Source of the DNA: Helicobacter marmotae
GTDB lineage: Bacteria > Campylobacterota > Campylobacteria > Campylobacterales > Helicobacteraceae
Assembly: GCF_003364255.1 (NCBI RefSeq)
Contig: NZ_NXLR01000002.1
Span: 1 to 64,000 of the forward strand
DNA length: 64,000 nt
Direction of reading: 5' to 3'
Part shown: piece by piece, positions 1 through 8,924 of the stretch
How positions within the stretch are numbered: the first letter of the stretch is position 1
Layout: every line of letters starts with the position of its first letter
Position numbers and translations under genes: made by a program
Notes under the pieces: generated by a model
What the model saw: only the letters and a program-made list of their open reading frames with translations
Databases searched by the model: none
What the model was told of the DNA's origin: nothing

Positions 1-5
1 TCTCT

Positions 6-1832
6 ATGCTTGCTATTATCAATATATGCTTTATGATATGTGTTTTTACACCTTTTGCAGTGTATAGCAGTGATGTATCACAATTTGATGCTACTCAGAG
101 TCTAAATACCCTTTGTGCGCTTTTTGGGATATTTCTTCTCTCTTCATCTTTGCTGATATATCTTTCTAGCTTTTTATATAAGGCTTTTATATTTAAGTTT
201 TCTATGCTTAAGCTTATGAGTTATGGTTTAAGTGTGATTTTATGTATTGGGGTGGTATATACGTTTGTGCTTGATTATAATGTCCTAACGGGGGAGGCGT
301 ATTCACAAATTGATAATTTTATCTTTAAAAATCCTCACTCAATCGCTTCTGAGTTTAGCAAATATGTAGATTTGCTTATAGGAATACTCTCTTGTGTGTT
401 GATAGCTTGCTTATTTTATATAAAGAGATATTTTTTAGCGGGCTTAAAGGCTATGTTTGTGGGGTTATTTGTTGTGTGGATTCTAAGCTGTGTGAGTATT
501 TTTAGAGATACCATTAACTCCCTCCCTCCTCCTCTTTCATATAAGAGTAAGTCTTATGAAGAGTTGCTTCCAAGCTTTCATAATGAGCTAACAACCTTAA
601 GTAGCAAATCGCAAAATGTAATAGTTTTGCTTTTTGATGGGTTTAGCGGCTCGCATTTGAGAGTGATTTTAGAGCAATTCCCCGAGTTTAAGGAGAGTTT
701 GGAGGGCTTTGTGTATTATCCTAATACCCTATCCCTTGATGGGCATACTTCAAGGACAGCCCATACTATTCTCACCGGGCATAAGCTCTCTGCGTTTAAT
801 AATCAGCACTTAAGCCTGCAAGAATACGCCCTTGCCTCTGCTAAAGCCCTTAAAGAAAGTTATAGAGATTTTCAAAATGCTGGATTTCATATCGCTTCAT
901 TTGGTATGCCCTATTTGTCTGCAGCAGATTCTGCTCCCAATATCAGCATTTATGATGATAGAGAAAGTTATACCCCAGCTTATGAGGCTTTTAGCGGAGT
1001 AGAGGATATAATTAGCGCAAAAAGAGCGCATAATCGCCCCATAGGTGAAATGCTATCTATAGGCTTATTTTACTTTAGTCCTTATGTTTTTCGATTAAGA
1101 ATCTATAAAGACTTTGAATTTGGTAATTACTCATGGCTTTTTGGCTCTTCAGTGCAAATTGGCTCTTTTATTAATGGAGTGAAAAATGCCGCGCAACTCC
1201 CTATGATTGTGAGAGATTTTAAGGTATCTCCAACTCAAGGCAAAAGCTTTAAATATATCCACACTATGCATAGCCATTATCCATTTATGCTTGATGCGCA
1301 CACTTGCCTGCCTAAGCTAGATTATAGCAGCACCATTCCTAAGGGCTATCAAGCCTTTTTGCCCAATGCGCGCCATTATGATAATGAGCTATGCGCCATT
1401 AAAGAGAGTATATATATGCTTGAGTTACTAAAGCGTGAAGGTATTTATGATAATACGATGATAGTGCTTGTGAGCGATCATAGCTATAATGACATTATAG
1501 AGCATAATATGCCCTATAAGCCATCTATAGGCAATAACCCTAATCCGCTTTTGATGATTAAAAACTTTCACGCAAAGGGGGCGTTAAAGACAGATTGGCG
1601 TTTTATGAGTAATGCTGATGTGTATGGCATTCTGTGTGATGAGCTTAAAGCCTGCCAAGAGCCTAATATTTTAAAAACTTATCCACAAGGTGTGAGGAAG
1701 CTTATCCATACACTCAATGTGCATTGGACGCAAAGTGCGCAAAGAGCTAATCACTTGATTTTTGAAAAGATATGGGAAGTGGAGGGCGATGTATTGAATC
1801 CTTTGAAATTTAAGATATATACCCCAGATTAG
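6..1832 (+). CDS. Membrane-anchored sulfatase/alkaline-phosphatase-superfamily protein (5' end may be cut off)
   Basis: The N-terminal ~170 residues hold several hydrophobic membrane segments. From about residue 200 a soluble domain starts with VIVLLFDGFSGSHL, followed by TSRTAHTILTGH and, further on, IVLVSDHSYND. This order resembles the metal-binding core of the alkaline phosphatase/sulfatase superfamily, as in membrane phosphoethanolamine or phosphoglycerol transferases that act on the periplasmic face. The exact substrate cannot be read from the sequence. The ATG at 6 has no visible ribosome binding site and the frame is open to the window edge, so the true start may lie upstream. It converges with the DUF455 gene, with no gap between the two stops. 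Confidence 0.7.
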   Translation: MLAIINICFMICVFTPFAVYSSDVSQFDATQSLNTLCALFGIFLLSSSLLIYLSSFLYKAFIFKFSMLKLMSYGLSVILCIGVVYTFVLDYNVLTGEAYSQIDNFIFKNPHSIASEFSKYVDLLIGILSCVLIACLFYIKRYFLAGLKAMFVGLFVVWILSCVSIFRDTINSLPPPLSYKSKSYEELLPSFHNELTTLSSKSQNVIVLLFDGFSGSHLRVILEQFPEFKESLEGFVYYPNTLSLDGHTSRTAHTILTGHKLSAFNNQHLSLQEYALASAKALKESYRDFQNAGFHIASFGMPYLSAADSAPNISIYDDRESYTPAYEAFSGVEDIISAKRAHNRPIGEMLSIGLFYFSPYVFRLRIYKDFEFGNYSWLFGSSVQIGSFINGVKNAAQLPMIVRDFKVSPTQGKSFKYIHTMHSHYPFMLDAHTCLPKLDYSSTIPKGYQAFLPNARHYDNELCAIKESIYMLELLKREGIYDNTMIVLVSDHSYNDIIEHNMPYKPSIGNNPNPLLMIKNFHAKGALKTDWRFMSNADVYGILCDELKACQEPNILKTYPQGVRKLIHTLNVHWTQSAQRANHLIFEKIWEVEGDVLNPLKFKIYTPD

Positions 1833-2648
1833 CTAATGTTTGCTTGCCTGCTCTAGCATATCTAATTCTATTTGGGAGAATCCAGCCATCAATCGCGCCT
1901 TTATATTGAGTATCTTAGGCAAGGCATAGAGGGATTTGAAGCGCTCAAGTGTGGAGAGGAAGCTTTGGGCATTGGCGGAGTTATGTTTATAGCGCCACCA
2001 TTTATCGCCCTTTTTGACATGTGTAATTTCATCTTTAAGGATAAGTTCAAGCGTGTTTAGAATCTGCGGTGTGAGGCTATGCTCAAATTTTTGGATTTTG
2101 GCTACTAAAAACGGGTTGGCATCAAGCCCATTGGCTTCTGCTCCTCTATGGAGGAGTGCCATTCTCTCATGCAAGCTAAGCGTAGCCTTTTGTGCGTAAA
2201 AAAGCTGTGCATGCACAGGGAAGTCTCCATATTCATAGCCTAGCGCATTGAGAGATTCTCTTAAAAGGCTAAAATGGAGCTTTTCTTCTAGTGCGACTGC
2301 AAGCCAATCTGTATAAAAGCTTAAGGGCAAATCTCTAAAGCGATACATCGCATCAAGGGCTAAATCAATCGCGCTATATTCTATATGCACTATGGAATGG
2401 AGCACTTTAGCCAATGCTTGAGGGCTTTTTATCGCTTTTACTCTGCGGATTTTAGTGGGGTGAATAATAGAGCAAAATGTTTTATAAGAAGGCTCTGTAA
2501 GTGTGCGGGGAGGGTGAGATGAAGTAGGCGTAGAGAGCAGCAAAGATGTGCTTATTTGAGTAAATTCTTCAAGGAGTTGAAGCTTTTGGGTAATGCTTTT
2601 GGCGTTGATAATGTCAAAAAGCATATCAAAGAACATATTACAAGACAT
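1833..2648 (-). CDS. DUF455 family ferritin-like protein
   Basis: 271 aa. The residues HIEYSAIDLALD, EEKLHFSLL, GAEANGLD and LKDEITHVKKGDKWW give the alternating Glu/His helices of a ferritin-like four-helix bundle, matching the DUF455 family. The role is unknown; a di-iron oxidoreductase-like fold is inferred from the family. It lies last in a minus-strand run pgk - MFS transporter - DUF455, 38 bases after the transporter stop, so it may be cotranscribed. Nothing in it looks truncated. Confidence 0.8.
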   Translation of the reverse strand: MSCNMFFDMLFDIINAKSITQKLQLLEEFTQISTSLLLSTPTSSHPPRTLTEPSYKTFCSIIHPTKIRRVKAIKSPQALAKVLHSIVHIEYSAIDLALDAMYRFRDLPLSFYTDWLAVALEEKLHFSLLRESLNALGYEYGDFPVHAQLFYAQKATLSLHERMALLHRGAEANGLDANPFLVAKIQKFEHSLTPQILNTLELILKDEITHVKKGDKWWRYKHNSANAQSFLSTLERFKSLYALPKILNIKARLMAGFSQIELDMLEQASKH

Positions 2649-2686
2649 ATAAAGCCCCTCCCCTCATAAAGCCCCCATTGAAGCCC

Positions 2687-3826
2687 TCATTGAAGTTTTC
2701 TCATATGGGTGTAGAATAGCACTGAAGTGGTGCTTAATAAAAGGGCGAGAGCGCAGATAAGAGGTCGCCAACCTAGCATTTGATATATAAATGATGAGAG
2801 ATAAGAGCCCAATGCCCCACCCATATAATAAAAGCTAAGATACAAGCCACTTAGCACGGCTTTATGCTCAGCACTTAGGGCGTTATTAATCGCACTTAAG
2901 ACAGAATGAGCCAAAAATGAGCCAATACACATAGCAAACACACCTGCATATATCCACGGGAGGGAATCTATAAGGAATATACATAGGCTTAGGGCAAAGA
3001 GATTAAGGCTGATAAAAACGCATTTATATCGCCCGCCTAATAATTGAGTGAGCCAAGAAGCCCCAAGAGAAGTAAATATGCCTATGCTATATCCCCAATA
3101 AAGTGCCCCGATTTGATTTTGACTAATACTAGGGAATATGTCTTTTGCATGAAAGGGGAGGGTATTGAGCAGGGCTTGAAAGCTAAAAAACATAACAAAC
3201 ACACTAGAGAGAATAATAAGTGATGTTTTATTAGAGAGAAAGGGCAGCATTTGTTTAAAGGTAATTGGCTGCAAGCGAGTGTGAGTTGGGTTGATATAAA
3301 TAAACGCAAGCAATGCACTTAGAAGTAAGCTTACCCCGAGTGCAATAAAGCATATCTGCCATGAAAATATATCACTTAAACTTGCCCCACCTACTCTCCC
3401 TAGCAAGCCTCCTGCTATGGTTGAGGCGATATAGATACTGATATTTAGCTGTAAAGATTGGCTTTGCAAACGTGTGAGAATCGTTAAAAGTGCGGTGAGG
3501 ATAGCGGGGAAAAAGAGAGATTGCAAAAAGCGCAAACATAAAAAGAGCATGAAGTTTTCACACAATGCAAGGAGAAGCTGGAAAATCCCTACAAGCAATA
3601 ATGAAATGGTCAAAATGGCTTTAGATGGGTAGTTTTCTAAAAAATATCCATATAAAAGTGGTGCAAATGCCATAGGCAAAAGTGTAATAGAAGTAATGGC
3701 TGAAATATTATATATAGAGGTGTGAAACTCCCATGCAAGGAGTGGGAGAAGCGGCTGCGTGATATACACGCTTGATAACGTGATGATAGCTATATAAACA
3801 ATGCAAGCTATAGCTTTCGTGCTCAT
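2687..3826 (-). CDS. Major facilitator superfamily transporter
   Basis: 379 aa with about 12 hydrophobic segments across its length and an N-terminal membrane helix starting at residue 6. The segment LLYGYFLENYPSKAIL after helix 2 is the place of the MFS loop 2-3 motif. The overall length fits AraJ/Bcr-type drug or sugar-efflux carriers of the inner membrane. The substrate is not predictable. The start ATG follows the pgk stop by 5 bases, so translation is probably coupled to pgk. Confidence 0.8.
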   Translation of the reverse strand: MSTKAIACIVYIAIITLSSVYITQPLLPLLAWEFHTSIYNISAITSITLLPMAFAPLLYGYFLENYPSKAILTISLLLVGIFQLLLALCENFMLFLCLRFLQSLFFPAILTALLTILTRLQSQSLQLNISIYIASTIAGGLLGRVGGASLSDIFSWQICFIALGVSLLLSALLAFIYINPTHTRLQPITFKQMLPFLSNKTSLIILSSVFVMFFSFQALLNTLPFHAKDIFPSISQNQIGALYWGYSIGIFTSLGASWLTQLLGGRYKCVFISLNLFALSLCIFLIDSLPWIYAGVFAMCIGSFLAHSVLSAINNALSAEHKAVLSGLYLSFYYMGGALGSYLSSFIYQMLGWRPLICALALLLSTTSVLFYTHMRKLQ

Positions 3827-3831
3827 TATGC

Positions 3832-5043
3832 TTACTTGCGCTCAAGCACTTCAAACGCAGGGAGTATCTTCCCTTCAAGGAGCTCTAAGCTCGCCCCTCC
3901 GCCTGTTGAGATGAAGCTCATATTATCTCTCTCGCCTGCCTTATCAATGGCATCTGCGGTATCGCCTCCGCCTATAAGGCTAAAGGCATAGGTATCACTC
4001 ACCGCATGGGCTAAATTAAAAGTCCCGCGTGAAAACGCTTGAATCTCATAAATCCCAAGCGGTCCATTCCAAATAATCGTTTGAGAGTCTCGCACCACTT
4101 CGCTAAAAAGCTTGCTTGTCGCAGGACCCATATCTACTGCCATAAATCCCTCTGGTATGTCTTGTGCGGGAGTGATTTTAATATTGCGATGATCTTTAAT
4201 ATTATCTGTGCTGACTACATCAACGGGGAGATAGATTTTGACCTTTTTTTCTTTAGCATGGTTAAGTATATTGTAGGCTTCTGTAACTAAATCATCTTCT
4301 ACAAGAGACTTTTGCATATCAAAGCCTAATGCTTTAAGGAATGTATTGCTCATCGCCCCGCCAATGATGATTTTATCCACCACATCAAGGATATTATGCA
4401 AAAGGGCGAGTTTGGAGCTGACCTTGCTGCCTCCTACGATAAGTAAAACAGGTTTTAAGGGGTTTGCCATAGCTTTGGCAAATGAATCAATTTCTTTTTT
4501 AAGCAATAATCCGGCTACGCATTCTTTGGCGTATTTGGCTATGCCGCAAGTGCTTGAGTGTGCTCTATGGCTTGTGCCAAAGGCGTCATTGACATATATA
4601 TCACAGAGTGTAGCAAGCTTAGAGGAGAGCTCATCACTATTTTTTTCTTCCCCTTCATAGAATCTAATATTTTCAAGCAAAATCACATTATGTTCTCTTT
4701 TTGCTCCCTCTTGCAAGGCTTGGGCAGATTCTATATTTTCTGCAAAGGCAACATCCCGCCCTAAAAGCCTCTCTACGCGCTTAATGACATGCTTAAGTGA
4801 AAATTCTGGCATTTTCCCCTTAGGGCGTCCTAAATGGCTTACAAGCACTATGCTTTTAGCATGGTTATCAATGCAGTGATTGATAGTAGGCAGGGCTTCT
4901 CTTATACGCGTATCATCAGAAATATCAAAATCTTCATCCATAGGCACATTAAAATCCACGCGGATAAGCACTCTTTTATTCTTGACTTCAATATCTCGCA
5001 CGCTTTTTGTGTTTTTCATCAGTTCAATGCCTGCTTCTTTCAT
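3832..5043 (-). CDS. pgk: Phosphoglycerate kinase
   Basis: 403 aa, the usual length. It transfers phosphate between 1,3-bisphosphoglycerate and ADP in cytosolic glycolysis/gluconeogenesis. The N-terminal substrate site RVDFNVP is at residues 28-34, SHLGRPKG follows near residue 71, GGSKVSSK lies mid-protein and the C-terminal nucleotide loop is GGGASLELLEGK. The first ATG is preceded by GAGGAG at suitable spacing, so I keep it over the internal Met at residue 9. It is the first gene of a three-gene minus-strand run. Confidence 0.97.
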   Translation of the reverse strand: MKEAGIELMKNTKSVRDIEVKNKRVLIRVDFNVPMDEDFDISDDTRIREALPTINHCIDNHAKSIVLVSHLGRPKGKMPEFSLKHVIKRVERLLGRDVAFAENIESAQALQEGAKREHNVILLENIRFYEGEEKNSDELSSKLATLCDIYVNDAFGTSHRAHSSTCGIAKYAKECVAGLLLKKEIDSFAKAMANPLKPVLLIVGGSKVSSKLALLHNILDVVDKIIIGGAMSNTFLKALGFDMQKSLVEDDLVTEAYNILNHAKEKKVKIYLPVDVVSTDNIKDHRNIKITPAQDIPEGFMAVDMGPATSKLFSEVVRDSQTIIWNGPLGIYEIQAFSRGTFNLAHAVSDTYAFSLIGGGDTADAIDKAGERDNMSFISTGGGASLELLEGKILPAFEVLERK

Positions 5044-5167
5044 CTTCGCTCCTCTTTATAAAATGGGGCATTTTAGCATATTTGTGTGATTTATCTTTAT
5101 ACAGCTAAGCTAAACGCTCTAAAGTCCATAAATCATCAATTTGCAATCAAGGTGTTATACTACATCT

Positions 5168-7534
5168 ATGAAAACACAAGGCTATAGCATAGAACTTTTT
5201 GGCATTATACAGGGGGTGGGGTTTCGCCCATTTGTGTATCATCTTGCTTGTGAGATGGGCTTACATGGATATGTGCAAAATTGCTATGATAGGGTGGTTA
5301 TTTACCTTGAAGTAAGGCATAAAAGCCAGATAGAAAATTTCCTAGATACACTTTTAAAGACTATGCCTCCACATGCGTATGTGAGCTCTTATCATATCAC
5401 TCCAAGTAAAGAATCGATATATAAAGAATCTATCCCCCCGGGTTTTGAAATTAGAGAATCTCAAAGCCAAAGCACACTTAGCCCCTGCTTTTTACCCCCT
5501 GATATGCGCTTATGTGAAGAGTGCTTAAAAGATATGAGAACAAAAGGGAGATTCTATCAATACGCTTTTACTACCTGCACATATTGTGGGGCGCGTTATT
5601 CTATTATTAATGCCCTGCCTTATGATAGAATCCACACAACTATGCGTAATTTCCCCTTATGCAAAGACTGCCAGAGTGATTATAGTACTGCTTCTAATCG
5701 TAGATTCCACGCTCAACCTACCTCATGCCTAAGCTGTGCTATTAGGCTTTATCGTATCGATAAAAACGGCACTTTTAAGCCAGAATCTGCCACAGATGAC
5801 ATACTTTTAATCCAAGAAATAGCACAAGTAATTAAGGCGGGCAAAATCGTTGCTATTAAGGGCGTGGGCGGGTTTAATTTAATCGTTGATGCGAGTAATA
5901 AGCAAGCCCTCTCTACCTTGCGCCAGAGGAAAAACCGCCCTAAAAAGCCATTTGCCTTGATGTTTAAAGATATAGCACAGATTGAAAGCCTAGTCAAACT
6001 CTATGAGTGTGAAAAACAAGCCCTCCTCTCCCCACAAGCGCCTATTGTGCTTTGTGAGAGGCATTTTCAAAAAGGAGGGGTGTTAGATGAGGAGAGCTTA
6101 GCATTAATAGCCCCAAGATTGCACACTTTGGGAGTTATCTTGCCCTATAATGGCATTATGTCTTTGCTTTTTGACTATTTAGACAAGCCCATTGTTTTTA
6201 CGAGCGCTAATCTTGCCTCTGAACCCATTATCACTAAAACAGATGAGCTTGTAGAAAAGCTCTATACACTTAATCCTATAGCAGATGTAATCTTAAGCTA
6301 TAATCGAAGCATTAGTCATGGTGTTGATGATAGTATCGTGCGCTTTATGGCGGGGGCTATGCGCCCTTTGCGCTTAGCTAGAGGCTATGCGCCCCTCTAT
6401 CTTCCTCAAAAAGGCATAAAAGCAGGGTTGGTTATGGGTGTAGGCGCACAGCAAAAATCAAATCTTTGCTTCATTGATAGCAGCAATCAAGCGTGCATTA
6501 GCCCATATATTGGGGATTTGCAAAGTGTAGATTCTATAAAGCGATATGATGAGGTAAGCGCATTTTTTCGCGGGCTTTATAAGCAAGATATAGCTTTGAT
6601 TGTACATGATTTACACCCGCAATACATCTCTACGCAAAAAGCACAAGACTTAGCAGAGCAAAACACTCACCTCTATGCCCTCTCTCATCATAAGGCGCAT
6701 TTTTATGCTATCTTAGCAGAGCATAAAGGCTTAGATGAGCCCGGACTTGGCATTATATGGGATGGCACTGGACTTGGTGAAGATGCTTGTATTTGGGGTG
6801 GAGAGTGCTTTTTGTATCAGCCAGGTGCAAGCTTAGAGCAGCAAATGCAGAGAATTTATCATTTTGATTATTTCACACTTTTAGGAGGGGAGAGCGGGAT
6901 AAAGGATATTGGCAAATTAGCTTTGAGTATGATGTGGCATTATGATGTATTTTGTGAAGAGCTCTTTCATTTTAGCTCATTAGAAATGCAAGTACTGCAA
7001 AATGCCTACAAAAGTGGTGTATATAAGCAAACAAGCTCACTTGGAAGGATTATTGATGGGGCAGCTTATATCTTAGGCTTATTGCAAACGCAAAGCTATG
7101 AGGGGGAGAGCGGGGCGTTATTAGAATCGTATGCCTTGCAAGATATGCAAGAGCACCAAGAAGAAGGGGATTGTATCGAGCCTTATGGGTTTGAGATGCA
7201 AAATGGTGTGATTATTTTTAAAGACATACTTTTAGGCTTGCTCCAAGAGAGGGCTAAGCCTAAAAGGGCGGCGAGAAGATTCCTTGAAAGCCTTGCTTAT
7301 ATTGCCCTCTCTTTGGCTAAAGCTAGCCCGCAAGCACTACAAACCCAGCACACTTTAAGGGTATATTTTAGCGGGGGTGTGTTTCAAAATAAGTTTCTTT
7401 GTGATAAAATCCAAGATTTATTCACTAAGGAGTGCATTCCATTTTATATGCACCAAGTCTTGCCATGCAATGACGCAAACATTAGCTTTGGGCAAGCGGT
7501 TTTTGGAGCGCGTAATTTTAAGGCACAAGTATGA
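5168..7534 (+). CDS. hypF: [NiFe]-hydrogenase maturation carbamoyltransferase HypF
   Basis: 788 aa from ATG 5168; a TTG at 5141 is in frame but has no ribosome binding site. HypF makes the thiocarbamoyl group on HypE that becomes cyanide of the hydrogenase active site. Domains in order: acylphosphatase with GVGFRPFVY at residues 17-25; two zinc fingers with Cys pairs 116/119-137/140 and 165/168-187/190; a YrdC-like domain at about 215-400; and a Kae1-like C-terminal domain with HKAHFYA, WDGTGLGED and FSGGVFQNKFL. All key motifs are present. It heads the hyp operon. Confidence 0.97.
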   Translation: MKTQGYSIELFGIIQGVGFRPFVYHLACEMGLHGYVQNCYDRVVIYLEVRHKSQIENFLDTLLKTMPPHAYVSSYHITPSKESIYKESIPPGFEIRESQSQSTLSPCFLPPDMRLCEECLKDMRTKGRFYQYAFTTCTYCGARYSIINALPYDRIHTTMRNFPLCKDCQSDYSTASNRRFHAQPTSCLSCAIRLYRIDKNGTFKPESATDDILLIQEIAQVIKAGKIVAIKGVGGFNLIVDASNKQALSTLRQRKNRPKKPFALMFKDIAQIESLVKLYECEKQALLSPQAPIVLCERHFQKGGVLDEESLALIAPRLHTLGVILPYNGIMSLLFDYLDKPIVFTSANLASEPIITKTDELVEKLYTLNPIADVILSYNRSISHGVDDSIVRFMAGAMRPLRLARGYAPLYLPQKGIKAGLVMGVGAQQKSNLCFIDSSNQACISPYIGDLQSVDSIKRYDEVSAFFRGLYKQDIALIVHDLHPQYISTQKAQDLAEQNTHLYALSHHKAHFYAILAEHKGLDEPGLGIIWDGTGLGEDACIWGGECFLYQPGASLEQQMQRIYHFDYFTLLGGESGIKDIGKLALSMMWHYDVFCEELFHFSSLEMQVLQNAYKSGVYKQTSSLGRIIDGAAYILGLLQTQSYEGESGALLESYALQDMQEHQEEGDCIEPYGFEMQNGVIIFKDILLGLLQERAKPKRAARRFLESLAYIALSLAKASPQALQTQHTLRVYFSGGVFQNKFLCDKIQDLFTKECIPFYMHQVLPCNDANISFGQAVFGARNFKAQV

Positions 7535-7884
7535 GAGAAGTTTTAGGTAATAATTTTCTTTATTCTCCACACGATACAATTACCCAACAAGGGGAATTCA
7601 CAGATGAAATACTTAATCACCTACAAAGGCAGTTATTTTGTCATTCTGAGCCTCCTTTAGGAGGCGAAGAATCTCTTTTAAACTTACTGGAAAGCCCACA
7701 GCAATTCTTCGGGACTAAAGCCCCTCACAATCACAATAAGCCTACCCCCACAAAGGGAGCTCCCACTAGGACTGATAATACTTCTAACCCACAAGATAAC
7801 ATTACGAGCCATTTTAAAAGCAATGTTTTGCTAGTCTGCCAATATGACAAACTCAAACAAACACAATATGAAGAGGAGATGTGA
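7531..7884 (+). CDS. Doubtful small ORF containing a dispersed repeat, between hypF and hypB
   Basis: 117 codons starting in an ATGA overlap with the hypF stop and ending across the hypB start. Residues ~35-55 are the translated form of the dispersed repeat seen elsewhere in the window (LFCHSEPPLGGEESLL), and residues 91-97 (SNPQDNI) recur almost exactly inside the methyltransferase at 58.1-59.2 kb. The ends (about 35 residues at each side) could be a native small gene with a repeat inserted, or all of it could be repeat DNA that happens to be open. I recognise no domain. Its value may only be to keep ribosomes moving from hypF to hypB. Confidence 0.3.
   Translation: MREVLGNNFLYSPHDTITQQGEFTDEILNHLQRQLFCHSEPPLGGEESLLNLLESPQQFFGTKAPHNHNKPTPTKGAPTRTDNTSNPQDNITSHFKSNVLLVCQYDKLKQTQYEEEM
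7632..7735. repeat. Dispersed repeat copy (TTGTCATTCTGAG / GAAGAATCTC type)
   Basis: This copy has TTTGTCATTCTGAGCC, the small palindrome CCTCCTTTAGGAGG, GAAGAATCTC, and then an inverted GATTCTTCGG-like half. The same word pair recurs at 21.5-22.4, 25.8-26.5, 37.2, 38.1, 45.1, 47.6, 49.4-49.9, 53.9 and 58.8-59.0 kb. Confidence 0.75.
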
Positions 7885-8645
7885 TGCAAAAAAATGATAC
7901 ACAAATGCAAAATAAAGACTTCAAACGTCGCGATGAGCGATTAAAAAACAATCCAAATTTGAGTAAAAAATCTGTAGAGATTGTGCATAAAATACTCTCT
8001 AAAAATGATCTCAAAGCCCAAGAGCTTCGCACACAATATAAGGAGCTAGGGCTTTATGTAATTAACCTTATGAGCTCTCCGGGCAGTGGGAAAACAACTT
8101 TTTTAGAATCCTTATCTACTTCTACAGATATGCGTTTTTGCGTGTTAGAGGGGGATTTAGAGACAAATCGCGATGCCAAAAGACTTGAAGATAAGGGTGT
8201 GAGTGCGTATCAAATTACCACAGGGGAAGCCTGCCATTTAGAGGCAGCGATGATAGAATCTGGCTTTAAAGAGCTGCAAAAGCAGTGCGATATGGGGCAA
8301 ATGGATTATTTGTTTATTGAAAATGTGGGGAATTTAGTATGCCCAGCAAGTTATGATGTGGGGGCAAGCTTGAATATGGTCTTTCTCTCCACACCTGAGG
8401 GCGATGATAAGGTGTTGAAATATCCTACGATGTTTATGTGTGCTGATGCGGTGATTATCACTAAGGCAGATTTGATAGAGCATTTTGACTTCAGTGTAGA
8501 TAATGTGCGCCGCGATTTAGATACTTTGAGGGCGAATGTGCCTATTTTCCTAACAAGTAGTAAAGATGCTAAAAGCATTCAAGCGGTGTATGATTTTATC
8601 ACGCAAAAGTGTGCGCAAAATTACCATTCTACTCATCAATTTTAA
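7884..8645 (+). CDS. hypB: Hydrogenase nickel incorporation GTPase HypB
   Basis: 253 aa from ATG 7884, with AAGAGGAG directly upstream; a GTG at 7881 is the alternative. HypB hydrolyses GTP to drive nickel insertion into the hydrogenase large subunit (and, in Helicobacter, also supports urease). Walker A SSPGSGKTT is at residues 64-72, the Cys117-His118 metal-binding pair is in GEACHLE, and FIENVGNLVCP and ITKADLI carry the remaining G-protein motifs. There is no N-terminal His-rich or CXXCGC stretch, as usual for the short epsilonproteobacterial forms. hypC follows 9 bases later. Confidence 0.97.
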   Translation: MQKNDTQMQNKDFKRRDERLKNNPNLSKKSVEIVHKILSKNDLKAQELRTQYKELGLYVINLMSSPGSGKTTFLESLSTSTDMRFCVLEGDLETNRDAKRLEDKGVSAYQITTGEACHLEAAMIESGFKELQKQCDMGQMDYLFIENVGNLVCPASYDVGASLNMVFLSTPEGDDKVLKYPTMFMCADAVIITKADLIEHFDFSVDNVRRDLDTLRANVPIFLTSSKDAKSIQAVYDFITQKCAQNYHSTHQF

Positions 8646-8654
8646 GGAGAACGT

Positions 8655-8924
8655 ATGTGTTTAGCTATTCCTTCTAAGGTTACAGAGATAAAGGACAATA
8701 ATATAGCCATAGTAGATACGCTAGGAGTGAAGCGCGAGGCGAGCTTGGATTTACTTGATGAGGCAGTAGAAGTGGGGGATTGGGTGCTTTTGCATATTGG
8801 CTATGCGGTAAGTAAGATTGATGAGCAAAGTGCTAAGGAGAGTTTGGAGCTTTATGATGAGATACTCCAAAGTATGCAAGAAGAAGACCAAGAGCTGGCA
8901 ATGGCAAATGCAAGGCTGGAGTGA
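8655..8924 (+). CDS. hypC: Hydrogenase maturation chaperone HypC
   Basis: 89 aa beginning MCLAIPSKV, with the invariant Cys2 that binds the iron centre or the hydrogenase large subunit. HypC carries the Fe(CN)2CO unit together with HypD. TAAGGAGAA is a good ribosome binding site. Its stop overlaps the start of the next gene (GTGATG), so the glycosyltransferase/HypD fusion is translationally coupled to it. Confidence 0.97.
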   Translation: MCLAIPSKVTEIKDNNIAIVDTLGVKREASLDLLDEAVEVGDWVLLHIGYAVSKIDEQSAKESLELYDEILQSMQEEDQELAMANARLE